Origin: Desulfuromonas sp964536375
Lineage (GTDB): Bacteria; Desulfobacterota; Desulfuromonadia; Desulfuromonadales; Desulfuromonadaceae
Length of the DNA stretch: 64,000 nucleotides
Direction of reading: 5' to 3'
NCBI GenBank assembly: GCA_964536375.1
Contig: CAZHXF010000002.1
Span: 19,715 to 83,714 of the forward strand
The notes beneath the pieces were generated by a model. It did no database searches and had not been told where the DNA came from. It saw only the letters and a program-made list of their open reading frames with translations. Both the position numbers and the translations under genes were made by a program. Positions 1 to 7,862 of this stretch are shown here, one piece after another. Each line of letters opens with the position of its first letter. The first letter of the stretch is position 1.

Positions 1-471
1 TTCCCGAAGGTAACTCTCGATGGCGGTGTTGATTACACAAAACTGGATGATTTAAAGACCGGCGATCAAGAGGAGCACGATGCCTACGTTGGGCTTAATC
101 TTACCTGGGATGCTTATCAAGGTGGTAATCGTTCGGCGCAAATCCGAGAAGCTGAGCAGAATGTTCGTGCTTTGCAACATCGCTATCAACAGCAAGTCTT
201 GGCCGTGCAATCGGCTATTCGCCAGGCTATTTCTAGTGCCGAAGCAACTCGCGCTATGTTCCAACGTCAGCAACAGTCGCTTGTTTTGACGGAAAAAATT
301 CGTCAGCATATTGAAAAAGCCTACCGTGCCGGTGTCGCAGACTTAACTCGACTCAACGAAGCTCAAACCGATTTAGTGCGCGCAGCTGGAGCCGAAGCTG
401 CTAGCCGAATTAACTATTTGCTGGCTTTACAGCAGTTGAGAGCGGCCAGTGGTCGGATTTTAGAGTATTAA
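1..471 (+). CDS. TolC-family outer membrane efflux protein, C-terminal part (5' truncated by window edge)
   Basis: The frame is open from base 1, so only the last 156 residues are present. The visible part has a short beta-like stretch (VGLNLTWDAYQGG), then long amphipathic helices rich in Gln, Ala and Arg, with the tail pattern AYRAGVADLTRLNEAQTDLV. That pattern is typical of the repeat hairpin of TolC/outer membrane efflux proteins, where a trimer forms the outer-membrane exit duct for RND- or ABC-type pumps. The partner pump genes would lie upstream, outside the window. The family call rests on sequence pattern only; the exact substrate cannot be told. Confidence 0.8.
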   Translation, partial: FPKVTLDGGVDYTKLDDLKTGDQEEHDAYVGLNLTWDAYQGGNRSAQIREAEQNVRALQHRYQQQVLAVQSAIRQAISSAEATRAMFQRQQQSLVLTEKIRQHIEKAYRAGVADLTRLNEAQTDLVRAAGAEAASRINYLLALQQLRAASGRILEY

Positions 472-499
472 GTCCAGTTGTTAGAGTCCAACATTTTTG

Positions 500-580
500 G
501 TGAGGAGTCGGTACGAATTACTGACTCCTCACTCTCCCCAGCGGGTGGGGTGGCAACTGGAATCTTATTCCACCACCTTG
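500..580 (+). terminator. Two consecutive hairpins after the TolC-like gene
   Basis: A perfect 10-bp inverted repeat (GTGAGGAGTC at 500-509 with GACTCCTCAC at 523-532) is followed by a second hairpin (TGGAAT/ATTCCA with flanking GGTGG/CCACC, about 546-580). Neither has a clear T-tract, so these could stop or protect the transcript, but calling a rho-independent terminator is uncertain. Confidence 0.35.
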
Positions 581-726
581 CCATCAAGTAAGAACTGATT
601 ACCCATATCTGTACTGTGTTAATCTCCATTCAGCGACAAATTGCACTCCAATACTTGAAGTCTGGTGATGGATCCTTTATAACATTGTCGCTGCCCAGTT
701 TAGTGAGATTGAGGAGAGTGCCCACT

Positions 727-915
727 ATGATGTTTATTTTTTCAGTACCTCTATGCGCGTTGTTTTTTTATTTAGCGTTTCAATTCTACCGCCAAAAAAA
801 TTACCAAGGCTGTTTGGTGATGGGGGGTTTGGCAGTGTTCTTTTTGGTGGTGACTATAAGCTGTGTTGGTCTTGGTTATCTGTGGGCAACCTATCCTGGT
901 GAAATTAATCTTTAA
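727..915 (+). CDS. Small hydrophobic membrane protein, function unknown
   Basis: A 62-residue protein beginning MMFIFSVPLC, with two predicted membrane-spanning stretches (about residues 2-18 and 27-50) separated by a short basic loop (YRQKN). The start at 727 was chosen because a GAGGAG Shine-Dalgarno sequence lies about ten bases upstream; a longer in-frame version from 616 lacks such a site. I do not recognise a family. It stands alone between the efflux gene and a repeat array and could be a small inner-membrane protein or a chance ORF. Confidence 0.45.
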   Translation: MMFIFSVPLCALFFYLAFQFYRQKNYQGCLVMGGLAVFFLVVTISCVGLGYLWATYPGEINL

Positions 916-1043
916 ATTGTGATTCTTCTACTCTCTGCGAGTGATTCCAATCATGACCGCAGTTGTCTTGCCCTTCTGGTTTGGCTTTTGATTTATGGTT
1001 GTGGAATGTGAACAACAGATATCTGGCTGATAATTACGTTTGT

Positions 1044-1610
1044 CGGTTGAAGTAATCCGGGGTTGCGCCCCCGGACCTCGCCATACTTTTAGTATTATCC
1101 AAAAGTATGCAAAACATAACCCACTATTGTCTTGCCCTAACGGGTTCCCTTACTCCAATCGCTATCACCGAGAACCCCGCTAAAACTCGCTGGCGCTCAA
1201 ACAATTAGCGGGAAAGGCTTCTCGGTGACGCTCATTGCGTGCGGCTGCAACAAATGGGGAAATTCGGTGCTGTAGGTCGGGCACCGTCCGACGGGTTTTG
1301 ATCTTTGGTGTTTGATGCTGGCGCACGATGACCGCCGACTTGGTGACACTAGCGCAAGCGGCGACGTACCGTCCCACGGAAAAAGTTGATGTGCACATGC
1401 AACCCAAATACTCAATGCCACGACAACAAAAAGTCACCTATTTGGAGGTCTTAAGACCGACAACCCGCGCTGATATGTAAATGGGAAAGATACTCATTGT
1501 AGGTAGATCGCGACCCCCGGAGGGTACGGGTATAAAAAGCCATTTTTGCTTACTTTTTGGGGCTTAGCAAAAAGTACGTCGTGTGCGGGACGAAACCCGT
1601 GAACTTGATT
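1044..1610. repeat. Direct repeat, body copy 1 (567 bp)
   Basis: Aligned with 1674-2240 it shows only three differences, all in the outer ends; 1057-1599 is identical to 1687-2229 over 543 bp. The body is a chain of inverted repeats: CCGGGG/CCCCCGG near 1057, CATACTTTT/AAAAGTATG near 1082, TCACCGAGAA..CCCGCTAA with TTAGCGGG..TTCTCGGTGA near 1165-1230, and TACTTTTT/AAAAAGTA near 1550. Confidence 0.9.
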
Positions 1611-1673
1611 ATGTTTTAGATTATAGATGGGAGGAACGTGATCAATGTTTATCAGGTGGATGATAACAATCAT

Positions 1674-2240
1674 CGGTTGAGGTAAACCGGGGTTGCGCCC
1701 CCGGACCTCGCCATACTTTTAGTATTATCCAAAAGTATGCAAAACATAACCCACTATTGTCTTGCCCTAACGGGTTCCCTTACTCCAATCGCTATCACCG
1801 AGAACCCCGCTAAAACTCGCTGGCGCTCAAACAATTAGCGGGAAAGGCTTCTCGGTGACGCTCATTGCGTGCGGCTGCAACAAATGGGGAAATTCGGTGC
1901 TGTAGGTCGGGCACCGTCCGACGGGTTTTGATCTTTGGTGTTTGATGCTGGCGCACGATGACCGCCGACTTGGTGACACTAGCGCAAGCGGCGACGTACC
2001 GTCCCACGGAAAAAGTTGATGTGCACATGCAACCCAAATACTCAATGCCACGACAACAAAAAGTCACCTATTTGGAGGTCTTAAGACCGACAACCCGCGC
2101 TGATATGTAAATGGGAAAGATACTCATTGTAGGTAGATCGCGACCCCCGGAGGGTACGGGTATAAAAAGCCATTTTTGCTTACTTTTTGGGGCTTAGCAA
2201 AAAGTACGTCGTGTGCGGGACGAAACCCGCGAACTTGATT
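1674..2240. repeat. Direct repeat, body copy 2 (567 bp)
   Basis: Second copy of the 1044-1610 body at an offset of exactly 630 bp, with the same hairpin chain. Near-perfect identity in DNA without a gene implies a recent duplication or ongoing gene conversion. Confidence 0.9.
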
Positions 2241-2299
2241 TATGGTTTTTGATTTATGGTTGTGGAATGTGAACAACTGATGTCTGGCTGATAATACCA

Positions 2300-2450
2300 A
2301 TCAGCCAAGGATAGCGAAAAACTCGCTAATGCTCAAACATTTTTCGCTGACCATCCTTGTTGTCACTCATTGTGCTCGGCGGCGACAAAGAGGGGGATAT
2401 GGTGCTTTGCACCGCAAACGACTGGCGGCGACAAATGGGTAAATTTGTTT
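2300..2450. repeat. Decayed third copy of the repeat body
   Basis: Phrases such as CTCGCTAATGCTCAAAC, ACTCATTGTGCTCGGCGGC and GACAAATGGGTAAATTTG match the middle of the 567-bp body with many changes and deletions. It follows the third leader copy in the same order, so it looks like an older unit of the same array. Confidence 0.6.
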
Positions 2451-2705
2451 AGCTAAATTCTAGTTTTTTTTGAGATATAGACTTAATTGTCAATGTGAGG
2501 AAATCTCAGATTTGCGGCAATGAATTACTTTTTTAAATACGAATATCTTTTTGCAATTTTAAAAACTCAAATGTCGTGACGCGGTTTGAGACTAATTTGC
2601 GTGATCTTTTTTAGAATAGTTGTTAGTTTTGACGGCTGGTTAGTTGGGATAAGAATCTTAAGATCTAGTTTTTTTGAATATTTTGTTAAATATAAGGAGA
2701 TTTAC

Positions 2706-3269
2706 ATGGTTTTAGCATCAGATCTAAAACGCGGCGTTGTTTTTCAGCTGGATGGAGCCCCCTGTTTGGTTTTGGATATCAGTGTGCAGTCACCGACAGC
2801 GCGGGGTGGTAACACTCTGATAAAGACCAAGTACCGTAACTTATTGAGCAGCCAGGTGCTGACGAAAGGTTTCAAGTCCGGCGATAAACTTGATGGGGCT
2901 GATTATGGTCGCCGCAAGGGGCAGTTTCTCTATGCTGCTACCGACGGTGGGGTGTTCATGGACATGGAAAGCTATGAACAGTTTGAGATCAATGGTGATT
3001 TATATGATGATGTGCGGGGCTATATTACTGACGGGTTGGAGTTAACCCTGGGGATTTTTAACGATCTGTTGGTCACTATCGAGTTGCCGATGATGGTGGA
3101 GTTGACTGTCCGCGAAACGGCCCCAGCAATCAAAAATGCTACCGCGACTGCGCAAACTAAAGAGGCAGTGCTGGAGACCGGGCTGTCAATTCAGGTGCCA
3201 GGTTATTTGGAGAGTGGCGAACTGATTAAGGTAGATACTCGCGATGGGCGTTTTATTTCCCGTGCTTGA
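2706..3269 (+). CDS. efpL: Elongation factor P-like protein, YeiP/EfpL type
   Basis: 187 residues with the three-domain EF-P layout: KOW-like N-terminal barrel (about 1-63), central OB domain (64-125) and C-terminal OB domain (126-187, ending ..DGRFISRA). EF-P binds the ribosome between P and E sites and relieves stalling at hard-to-polymerise motifs. The tip loop reads QSPTARGGNTL, with arginine at residue 33 rather than the usual modified lysine; this loop and the ATATA(Q/R)TK segment match the YeiP/EfpL subgroup rather than canonical EF-P. The start at 2706 follows an AAGGAG site; the longer upstream reading is not supported. It is monocistronic with a strong terminator behind it. Confidence 0.85.
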   Translation: MVLASDLKRGVVFQLDGAPCLVLDISVQSPTARGGNTLIKTKYRNLLSSQVLTKGFKSGDKLDGADYGRRKGQFLYAATDGGVFMDMESYEQFEINGDLYDDVRGYITDGLELTLGIFNDLLVTIELPMMVELTVRETAPAIKNATATAQTKEAVLETGLSIQVPGYLESGELIKVDTRDGRFISRA

Positions 3270-3296
3270 TTTTGTGTATTTGCTAGTTTGAATACG

Positions 3297-3335
3297 AAAC
3301 GCCCACGGTGGTTTAACCCGTGGGCGTTTTTTTAT
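3297..3335. terminator. Intrinsic terminator between efpL and deaD
   Basis: A 12-bp stem (AAACGCCCACGG at 3297-3308 with CCGTGGGCGTTT at 3318-3329) is followed by a T-tract on the plus strand; the A-rich left side lets it also serve the convergent deaD gene. Confidence 0.9.
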
Positions 3336-3346
3336 TTTACACTATG

Positions 3347-5128
3347 CTAGCTGTGCCTTTTAGGGACAAAGGGTTTGGTGCTTTTTTTTCTTGTTGCCAC
3401 TGGAGCTTTGCTGCGTTCAGCACGCGGAGCGCTTTTTTTCTCTTTGAAGGTTTTTTTATCCCTTGGTGCTGGATTGTCTGTCAGCTCTTGTAGCTTAATG
3501 TCTTGCTGGCGCAATTTAATGCCCTGTAGTTGTCTGATCTCTTTCTCGGTCAGCGTGTCAGCTAGGTCGACTGTGGTGTGCTCGGTGAACAGATTTATGC
3601 GCCCGATAGCGCGAATATTTATCCGTCCTTCGTTGGTGAAGGCGCCGACAATGTCGCGCGGGGTAATGTTGTGCCGCCGGCCAACTGCCAGCCGATAACG
3701 TTTCATCGGTTGATCGTCTTCTATTCTGGCTCCGTGCTCTCTTGGTCTGTTATTGGAGCTTGAGTTTGCGCCGCGGTCTTTGCGATCGTCAAGTGATGGC
3801 ATTTGCAAGTTAGCCAGTTTTGGGAACAGGGTGTTTTTTTCCTGTAATTGGTAGGCTAGCGCTGCAGCGATGTCGGTGATGTCGAGCGCTTCTTCGCGTG
3901 CTAGTTCCTCCACCAGGTCGCGCAATGGTTGTAGCTGTTGGTTGGCGAGGGTGGCTAATAGCTTTTTGGTGAAATTTTCTATCCGCTTAGCACCGATCTG
4001 ATCGCCGCTGGGTACTTGCATCAACGGTATTTGGCGGTTGGTGGCGCGCTCAATGGTTTTCAGTAGGCGGCGTTCAGATGGGCAGACAAACAGGATTGCT
4101 TTGCCGGTCCGTCCGGCACGACCGGTGCGACCGATGCGGTGGATATAGGCTTCGGTGTCGAAAGGAATGTCATAATTGAACACGTGGCTGATTCTGTCCA
4201 CATCTAGACCGCGGGCGGCCACATCGGTCGCTACAATAATATCTAGTTTCCCTTGTTTCAGGCGCTCAATGGTGCGCTCACGTATCTGCTGGCTGAGGTC
4301 GCCGTTAAGGGCGGCAACAGAGTGTCCTTGTGCTTCCAGGCGTTCGGCAATTTCGCCGGTGGCTGTTTTGGTGCGCACAAAGATTATGGTGCCATTGTAG
4401 TTATCGGCTTCCAAGATGCGACTGAGTACGTCGAACTTCTGGTTGCTGCGCATCATCAGATATGATTGTTCAATTTGGTCAACTGTGGAGGTGCGTGAGG
4501 CAATTTGCACCTCCTTGGCGTCACCAAGATATTTTTGCGCGACACGACGAATTGCCGGAGGCATGGTAGCGGAAAATAGGGCACATTGACACTTGGGCGG
4601 TGTAGCACCGAGGATGGTTTCGACATCGTCGATAAAGCCCATGCGTAACATTTCATCCGCTTCGTCGAGAACAACGGCCTTGATTTGCTCCAACTTGAGG
4701 CTACCGCGTTTCATGTGATCCATGATGCGTCCCGGGGTGCCGACAATGACCTGTACGCCGTTGTGCAGTGCTTTGAGTTGCTGATACATTGGTTGACCGC
4801 CATACACCGCCAGCACCTTGACGCCGGAGAGATATTTGGCAAAGTCGTTGATGGCCTCAGCTACCTGAATAGCGAGCTCGCGCGTGGGTGCCAGCACCAA
4901 TAGTTGGGGGTACTTGTGGTTGGCATCTATATGTGTCAATAGCGGCAGGGCAAACGCCGCAGTCTTCCCGGTACCAGTCTGGGCGGTACCCAGTAAGTTA
5001 TTCCCCTCCAGCAGCAACGGGATGCACTGTTCTTGGATCGGTGATGGTTGTAGATAGTTGAGGTCGTGAAGCGCTTTGAGCAGGTTTTCTTCAATGCCTA
5101 GGGCGCTGAACTCTGGGGATAAGATCAT
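3347..5128 (-). CDS. deaD: ATP-dependent DEAD-box RNA helicase
   Basis: 593 residues with all helicase motifs in order: Q motif near 27-32, motif I AQTGTGKT (49-56), PTRELA (81-86), TPGR (131-134), DEAD (155-158), SAT (186-188), ARGLDV and HRIGRTGR in the second RecA lobe (about 305-340). A DbpA/CsdA-type RNA-binding domain follows (about 475-545, KRYRLAVGRRHNITPRD), then a highly basic tail. The length and basic C-terminus fit the DeaD/CsdA group, which unwinds structured rRNA and mRNA during ribosome assembly, often at low temperature. It has an AAGG site before the ATG and is divergent from sucC. Confidence 0.92.
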   Translation of the reverse strand: MILSPEFSALGIEENLLKALHDLNYLQPSPIQEQCIPLLLEGNNLLGTAQTGTGKTAAFALPLLTHIDANHKYPQLLVLAPTRELAIQVAEAINDFAKYLSGVKVLAVYGGQPMYQQLKALHNGVQVIVGTPGRIMDHMKRGSLKLEQIKAVVLDEADEMLRMGFIDDVETILGATPPKCQCALFSATMPPAIRRVAQKYLGDAKEVQIASRTSTVDQIEQSYLMMRSNQKFDVLSRILEADNYNGTIIFVRTKTATGEIAERLEAQGHSVAALNGDLSQQIRERTIERLKQGKLDIIVATDVAARGLDVDRISHVFNYDIPFDTEAYIHRIGRTGRAGRTGKAILFVCPSERRLLKTIERATNRQIPLMQVPSGDQIGAKRIENFTKKLLATLANQQLQPLRDLVEELAREEALDITDIAAALAYQLQEKNTLFPKLANLQMPSLDDRKDRGANSSSNNRPREHGARIEDDQPMKRYRLAVGRRHNITPRDIVGAFTNEGRINIRAIGRINLFTEHTTVDLADTLTEKEIRQLQGIKLRQQDIKLQELTDNPAPRDKKTFKEKKSAPRAERSKAPVATRKKSTKPFVPKRHS

Positions 5129-5439
5129 TTGGTATAGCCTTGCTTTTATTGGGTGTGGTGCTTGGCGATTACAGGATCGCTTAATTTCTGTATACTGAAT
5201 AGCCGTTTAGTATGTCTCATTTACTATGCAAAAAGCAAGATATTGTTTTAGACCTCGTTTTCTCAATAAAAAACAACGATAACTAAACTAGTTAGTTTAT
5301 TATGTTGATATAAACGTTTAAGCTAAATGGTGGTTGTTTTGTTGTAAAAGCTATAGTAGTTTTATTTTGGATAAAAATTATCTTTAGTATTGCTAAAGAT
5401 TCTGGTGTGCATTTTAACCATGGTAACTATGGGGGGTTC
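5129..5439. promoter_or_regulatory. AT-rich divergent promoter region of deaD and sucCD
   Basis: 311 bases without a gene. It is markedly AT-rich, contains a near palindrome TAAACTAGTTAGTTTA around 5285 and a perfect decamer palindrome TAAACGTTTA at 5311-5320. No convincing -35/-10 pair stands out. It must carry the promoters for both divergent genes; the palindromes are only candidate operator sites. Confidence 0.4.
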
Positions 5440-6615
5440 ATGAACATTCACGAGTATCAGGCAAAGGATATACTTGCCACCTTTGATATTCCGGTGCCAC
5501 GCGGTCGTGTGGCAGTAACGGCGGATCAGGTGGAGCGCAAGGCAAAAATGCTGGGTGGTCGCTGTGTGGTAAAGGCACAGATATATGCCGGTGGCCGTGG
5601 TAAGGCTGGCGGGGTTAAGGTTGCTTTTCACCCGGAGCAGGCCCACGAGATTGCCAAAGAGATGTTCGGTAAAAGATTGGTGACGCCGCAGACTGGTCCA
5701 GAGGGGTTGAAGGTACGGCGTATTCTGGTTGAGGAAACAATTGAAGTCGGGCGTGAATATTACCTGTCTATAGCTCTTGACCGCCAGACCTCGCGCTATT
5801 GCGTTATGGCTTCAGCTGAGGGTGGGGTCGATATTGAAGCAGTCGCGGTTAATACTCCGGAAAAAATTCATAGGTTGTTGATTGATCCCTATACCGGGTT
5901 ACGCGCATATCAAGCGCGCAAAATGGCACATTTGCTCGGTTTTGAAGGCAGCGTTGCCGAAGATTGTGTTCAGCTGATTTTGAATCTATATCGCTGCTGC
6001 TTAGAAAAAGATTGCTCGCAGATCGAGATCAATCCCTTGGTCGTGACCAAAGCCGGCTGGCTGTTAGCGTTGGATGCGAAAATTAATTTCGATGATAATG
6101 CCCTGTTTCGTCACTGGGAATACCATGAAATGCAGGACTACTCGCAGATGGAATCTCTGGAGATTAGTGCCGCGAAGTTTGATTTGGCCTATATCAAGCT
6201 CTCTGGCAACATCGGTTGCATGGTTAACGGTGCTGGTTTGGCTATGGCGACCCTGGACGTGTTGTCGGAAAAAGGTGGTGAGCCAGCCAACTTCCTGGAT
6301 GTTGGGGGCGGAGCTACACGCGAAAAGGTGGCTGAAGCTTTCCGTATTATTCTGCAGGATCAAGATGTGAAGGCGGTATTCGTCAACATTTTTGGTGGTA
6401 TTATGCGTTGCGATGTTATCGCTCATGGCATAATTGAGGCGGCTAGCGGCTGCAATTGTACTCTGCCGATCGTGGTAAGGATGGATGGATCCATGGTTGA
6501 AGAGGGCAAGGAGTTGCTAAATAACTCTGGTCTGAATGTTCAGTGCTCCGACTTCCTCGGTGATGGCGCGGAACGCATTGTGGCGATGTTGAAAGAAACC
6601 GATACCGCAGAATAG
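5440..6615 (+). CDS. sucC: Succinate-CoA ligase (ADP/GDP-forming) beta subunit
   Basis: 391 residues, usual length for SucC. The protein starts MNIHEYQAKDI, the conserved N-terminus, which fixes the start at 5440 behind a G-rich stretch. An ATP-grasp domain fills the first ~240 residues (VVKAQIYAGGRGKAGG, QIEINPLVV). A CoA-ligase domain follows with GNIGCMVNGAGLAMATLD and VNIFGGIMRCD. With SucD it makes the alpha2beta2 or alpha-beta enzyme that interconverts succinyl-CoA and succinate with substrate-level phosphorylation in the TCA cycle. sucD follows 21 bases later. Confidence 0.96.
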   Translation: MNIHEYQAKDILATFDIPVPRGRVAVTADQVERKAKMLGGRCVVKAQIYAGGRGKAGGVKVAFHPEQAHEIAKEMFGKRLVTPQTGPEGLKVRRILVEETIEVGREYYLSIALDRQTSRYCVMASAEGGVDIEAVAVNTPEKIHRLLIDPYTGLRAYQARKMAHLLGFEGSVAEDCVQLILNLYRCCLEKDCSQIEINPLVVTKAGWLLALDAKINFDDNALFRHWEYHEMQDYSQMESLEISAAKFDLAYIKLSGNIGCMVNGAGLAMATLDVLSEKGGEPANFLDVGGGATREKVAEAFRIILQDQDVKAVFVNIFGGIMRCDVIAHGIIEAASGCNCTLPIVVRMDGSMVEEGKELLNNSGLNVQCSDFLGDGAERIVAMLKETDTAE

Positions 6616-6636
6616 GGCGAGAGCAGGAGAATAATA

Positions 6637-7512
6637 ATGTCTATCTTGATAAATTCAAAGACGAAAGTCATTGTCCAAGGGATGACCGGTAAAACTGGTC
6701 TGTTCCATACCAAGGAGTGCCGTGCGTACGGTACCAATATTGTGGCTGGGGTTACTCCGGGCAAAGGCGGCATCCACGTAGAAGGTATTCCGGTTTTTGA
6801 TACCATGGAGGAAGCCGTCCGCCTTACTGGTGGCAATGTATCGATGGTGTTTGTGCCACCACCGGGCGCAGCTGATGCTATTCTCGAAGCCTGTGAAGCT
6901 GGTATTGATCTGGTAGTGTGCATCACTGAGGGGGTTCCGGTTAAGGATATGGTGTTGGCGCGTAAAGTTGTAGCCGACAGTAATACCCTGTTGATTGGAC
7001 CAAACTGCCCAGGTCTGATCACTCCTGGCGAGTGCAAGATTGGTATCATGCCTGGGTATATTCATAAACCGGGTAAAATCGGGGTAATTTCTCGTAGTGG
7101 TACGCTGACTTATGAAGCTGTTAAGCAACTCACTGATGTCGGTCTGGGGCAATCCACCTGCGTCGGTATTGGTGGTGACCCGATAATCGGTATGAAGTTT
7201 ATCGATGTGCTGCAGCTGTTTAATGAAGATCCCGATACCGAAGGGGTGCTGATGATCGGCGAAATCGGTGGTAATGCCGAGGAAGAAGCTGCGGCTTGGG
7301 TTCAGGAAAACATGAACAAGCCGGTGGCTGGTTTTATCGCCGGGGTTACTGCTCCTCCGGGCAAGCGGATGGGGCATGCTGGGGCTATTATCAGCGGTGG
7401 CAAAGGGCGCGCAGAAGATAAGATCGCGGCACTGACCGCATGTGGCGTGACCGTAGCTACCAGCCCGACAGGTATGGGGCAGGCGATGCTGAAAGCGCTG
7501 GGTCGGGCGTAA
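6637..7512 (+). CDS. sucD: Succinate-CoA ligase alpha subunit
   Basis: 291 residues with the Rossmann-type CoA-binding domain at the N-terminus (VQGMTGKTGLFHT, GVTPGKGG), the segment IGPNCPGLITPGECKIG, and the catalytic phospho-histidine loop MGHAGAIISGGKG near residue 248. It is co-transcribed with sucC, with an AGGAGA site eight bases before the ATG, and is followed by a strong terminator. A 295-codon antisense frame over this gene is a shadow, not a second gene. Confidence 0.96.
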   Translation: MSILINSKTKVIVQGMTGKTGLFHTKECRAYGTNIVAGVTPGKGGIHVEGIPVFDTMEEAVRLTGGNVSMVFVPPPGAADAILEACEAGIDLVVCITEGVPVKDMVLARKVVADSNTLLIGPNCPGLITPGECKIGIMPGYIHKPGKIGVISRSGTLTYEAVKQLTDVGLGQSTCVGIGGDPIIGMKFIDVLQLFNEDPDTEGVLMIGEIGGNAEEEAAAWVQENMNKPVAGFIAGVTAPPGKRMGHAGAIISGGKGRAEDKIAALTACGVTVATSPTGMGQAMLKALGRA

Positions 7513-7577
7513 ACGTTTAGGTAAAATTGATTTTCCCGTCAATTTTTGCTAGGCGGGTCGTTCATGCTGTTCAATAT

Positions 7578-7620
7578 AAATGCGCCGGATTGGTTATCTG
7601 TCCGGCGCATTTGTTTGTTG
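7578..7620 (+). terminator. Intrinsic terminator of sucCD
   Basis: Perfect 12-bp stem AAATGCGCCGGA (7578-7589) with TCCGGCGCATTT (7601-7612), followed by a T-rich tail. Confidence 0.92.
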
Positions 7621-7645
7621 TTACTTATAAGCACTTCATCATGAT

Positions 7646-7746
7646 GGAGTGATCACCACCATCTCAAGGGACGCATCAACCCATCCATGGGGTTTGTTGG
7701 CGTCTCTATTGGCGACTAACACCCTTAAAATAGTGGTGCCCACTCC
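7646..7746. repeat. 101-bp nested inverted-repeat element upstream of the ABC exporter
   Basis: Outer arms GGAGTG-AT-CACCAC (7646-7659) pair with GTGGTG-CC-CACTCC (7733-7746), 12 of 14 positions. Inside, GGGACGC (7668-7674) pairs with GCGTCTC (7700-7706), and CAACCC pairs with GGGTTTG in the middle. There is no ORF. It occupies most of the 350-base gap between sucD and the exporter genes. It may be a structured mRNA leader or a small MITE-like element; it matches no riboswitch class I know. Confidence 0.6.
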
Positions 7747-7862
7747 AAGTGCTGCACAGTTATTCTTTCGCAAATTTATTGCTGGCATTTCTCGGCAAAA
7801 TACGGTGTGATACGCGCCATGTTTTTATTACCAAAAAAATATCTGCGCAACCGGAGCCAGGC

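Larger units (their letters stand above)
986..2450. repeat. Tandem array of a ~630-bp non-coding unit: two full copies and one decayed copy
   Basis: A 49-bp leader (986-1034) is followed by body copy 1 (1044-1610). A diverged leader (about 1613-1673) is followed by body copy 2 (1674-2240). A third leader (2247-2295) is followed by a decayed partial body (about 2300-2450). The period is 630 bp. The stretch holds no convincing gene: the short ORFs inside it are the same frame repeated, have no ribosome binding sites and sit over hairpins. This explains the large gene-free gap from 916 to 2705. Confidence 0.85.

Noticed and set aside
1180..2067. Two pairs of identical 74- and 85-codon ORFs on the minus strand in the repeat bodies
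   Set aside because: They overlap each other in different frames, lie over strong hairpins, have no ribosome binding sites and exist only because the non-coding repeat is duplicated.
6655..7542. 295-codon ORF antisense to sucD
   Set aside because: It runs nearly the full length of sucD on the opposite strand, has no recognisable domain and has the composition of a shadow frame.
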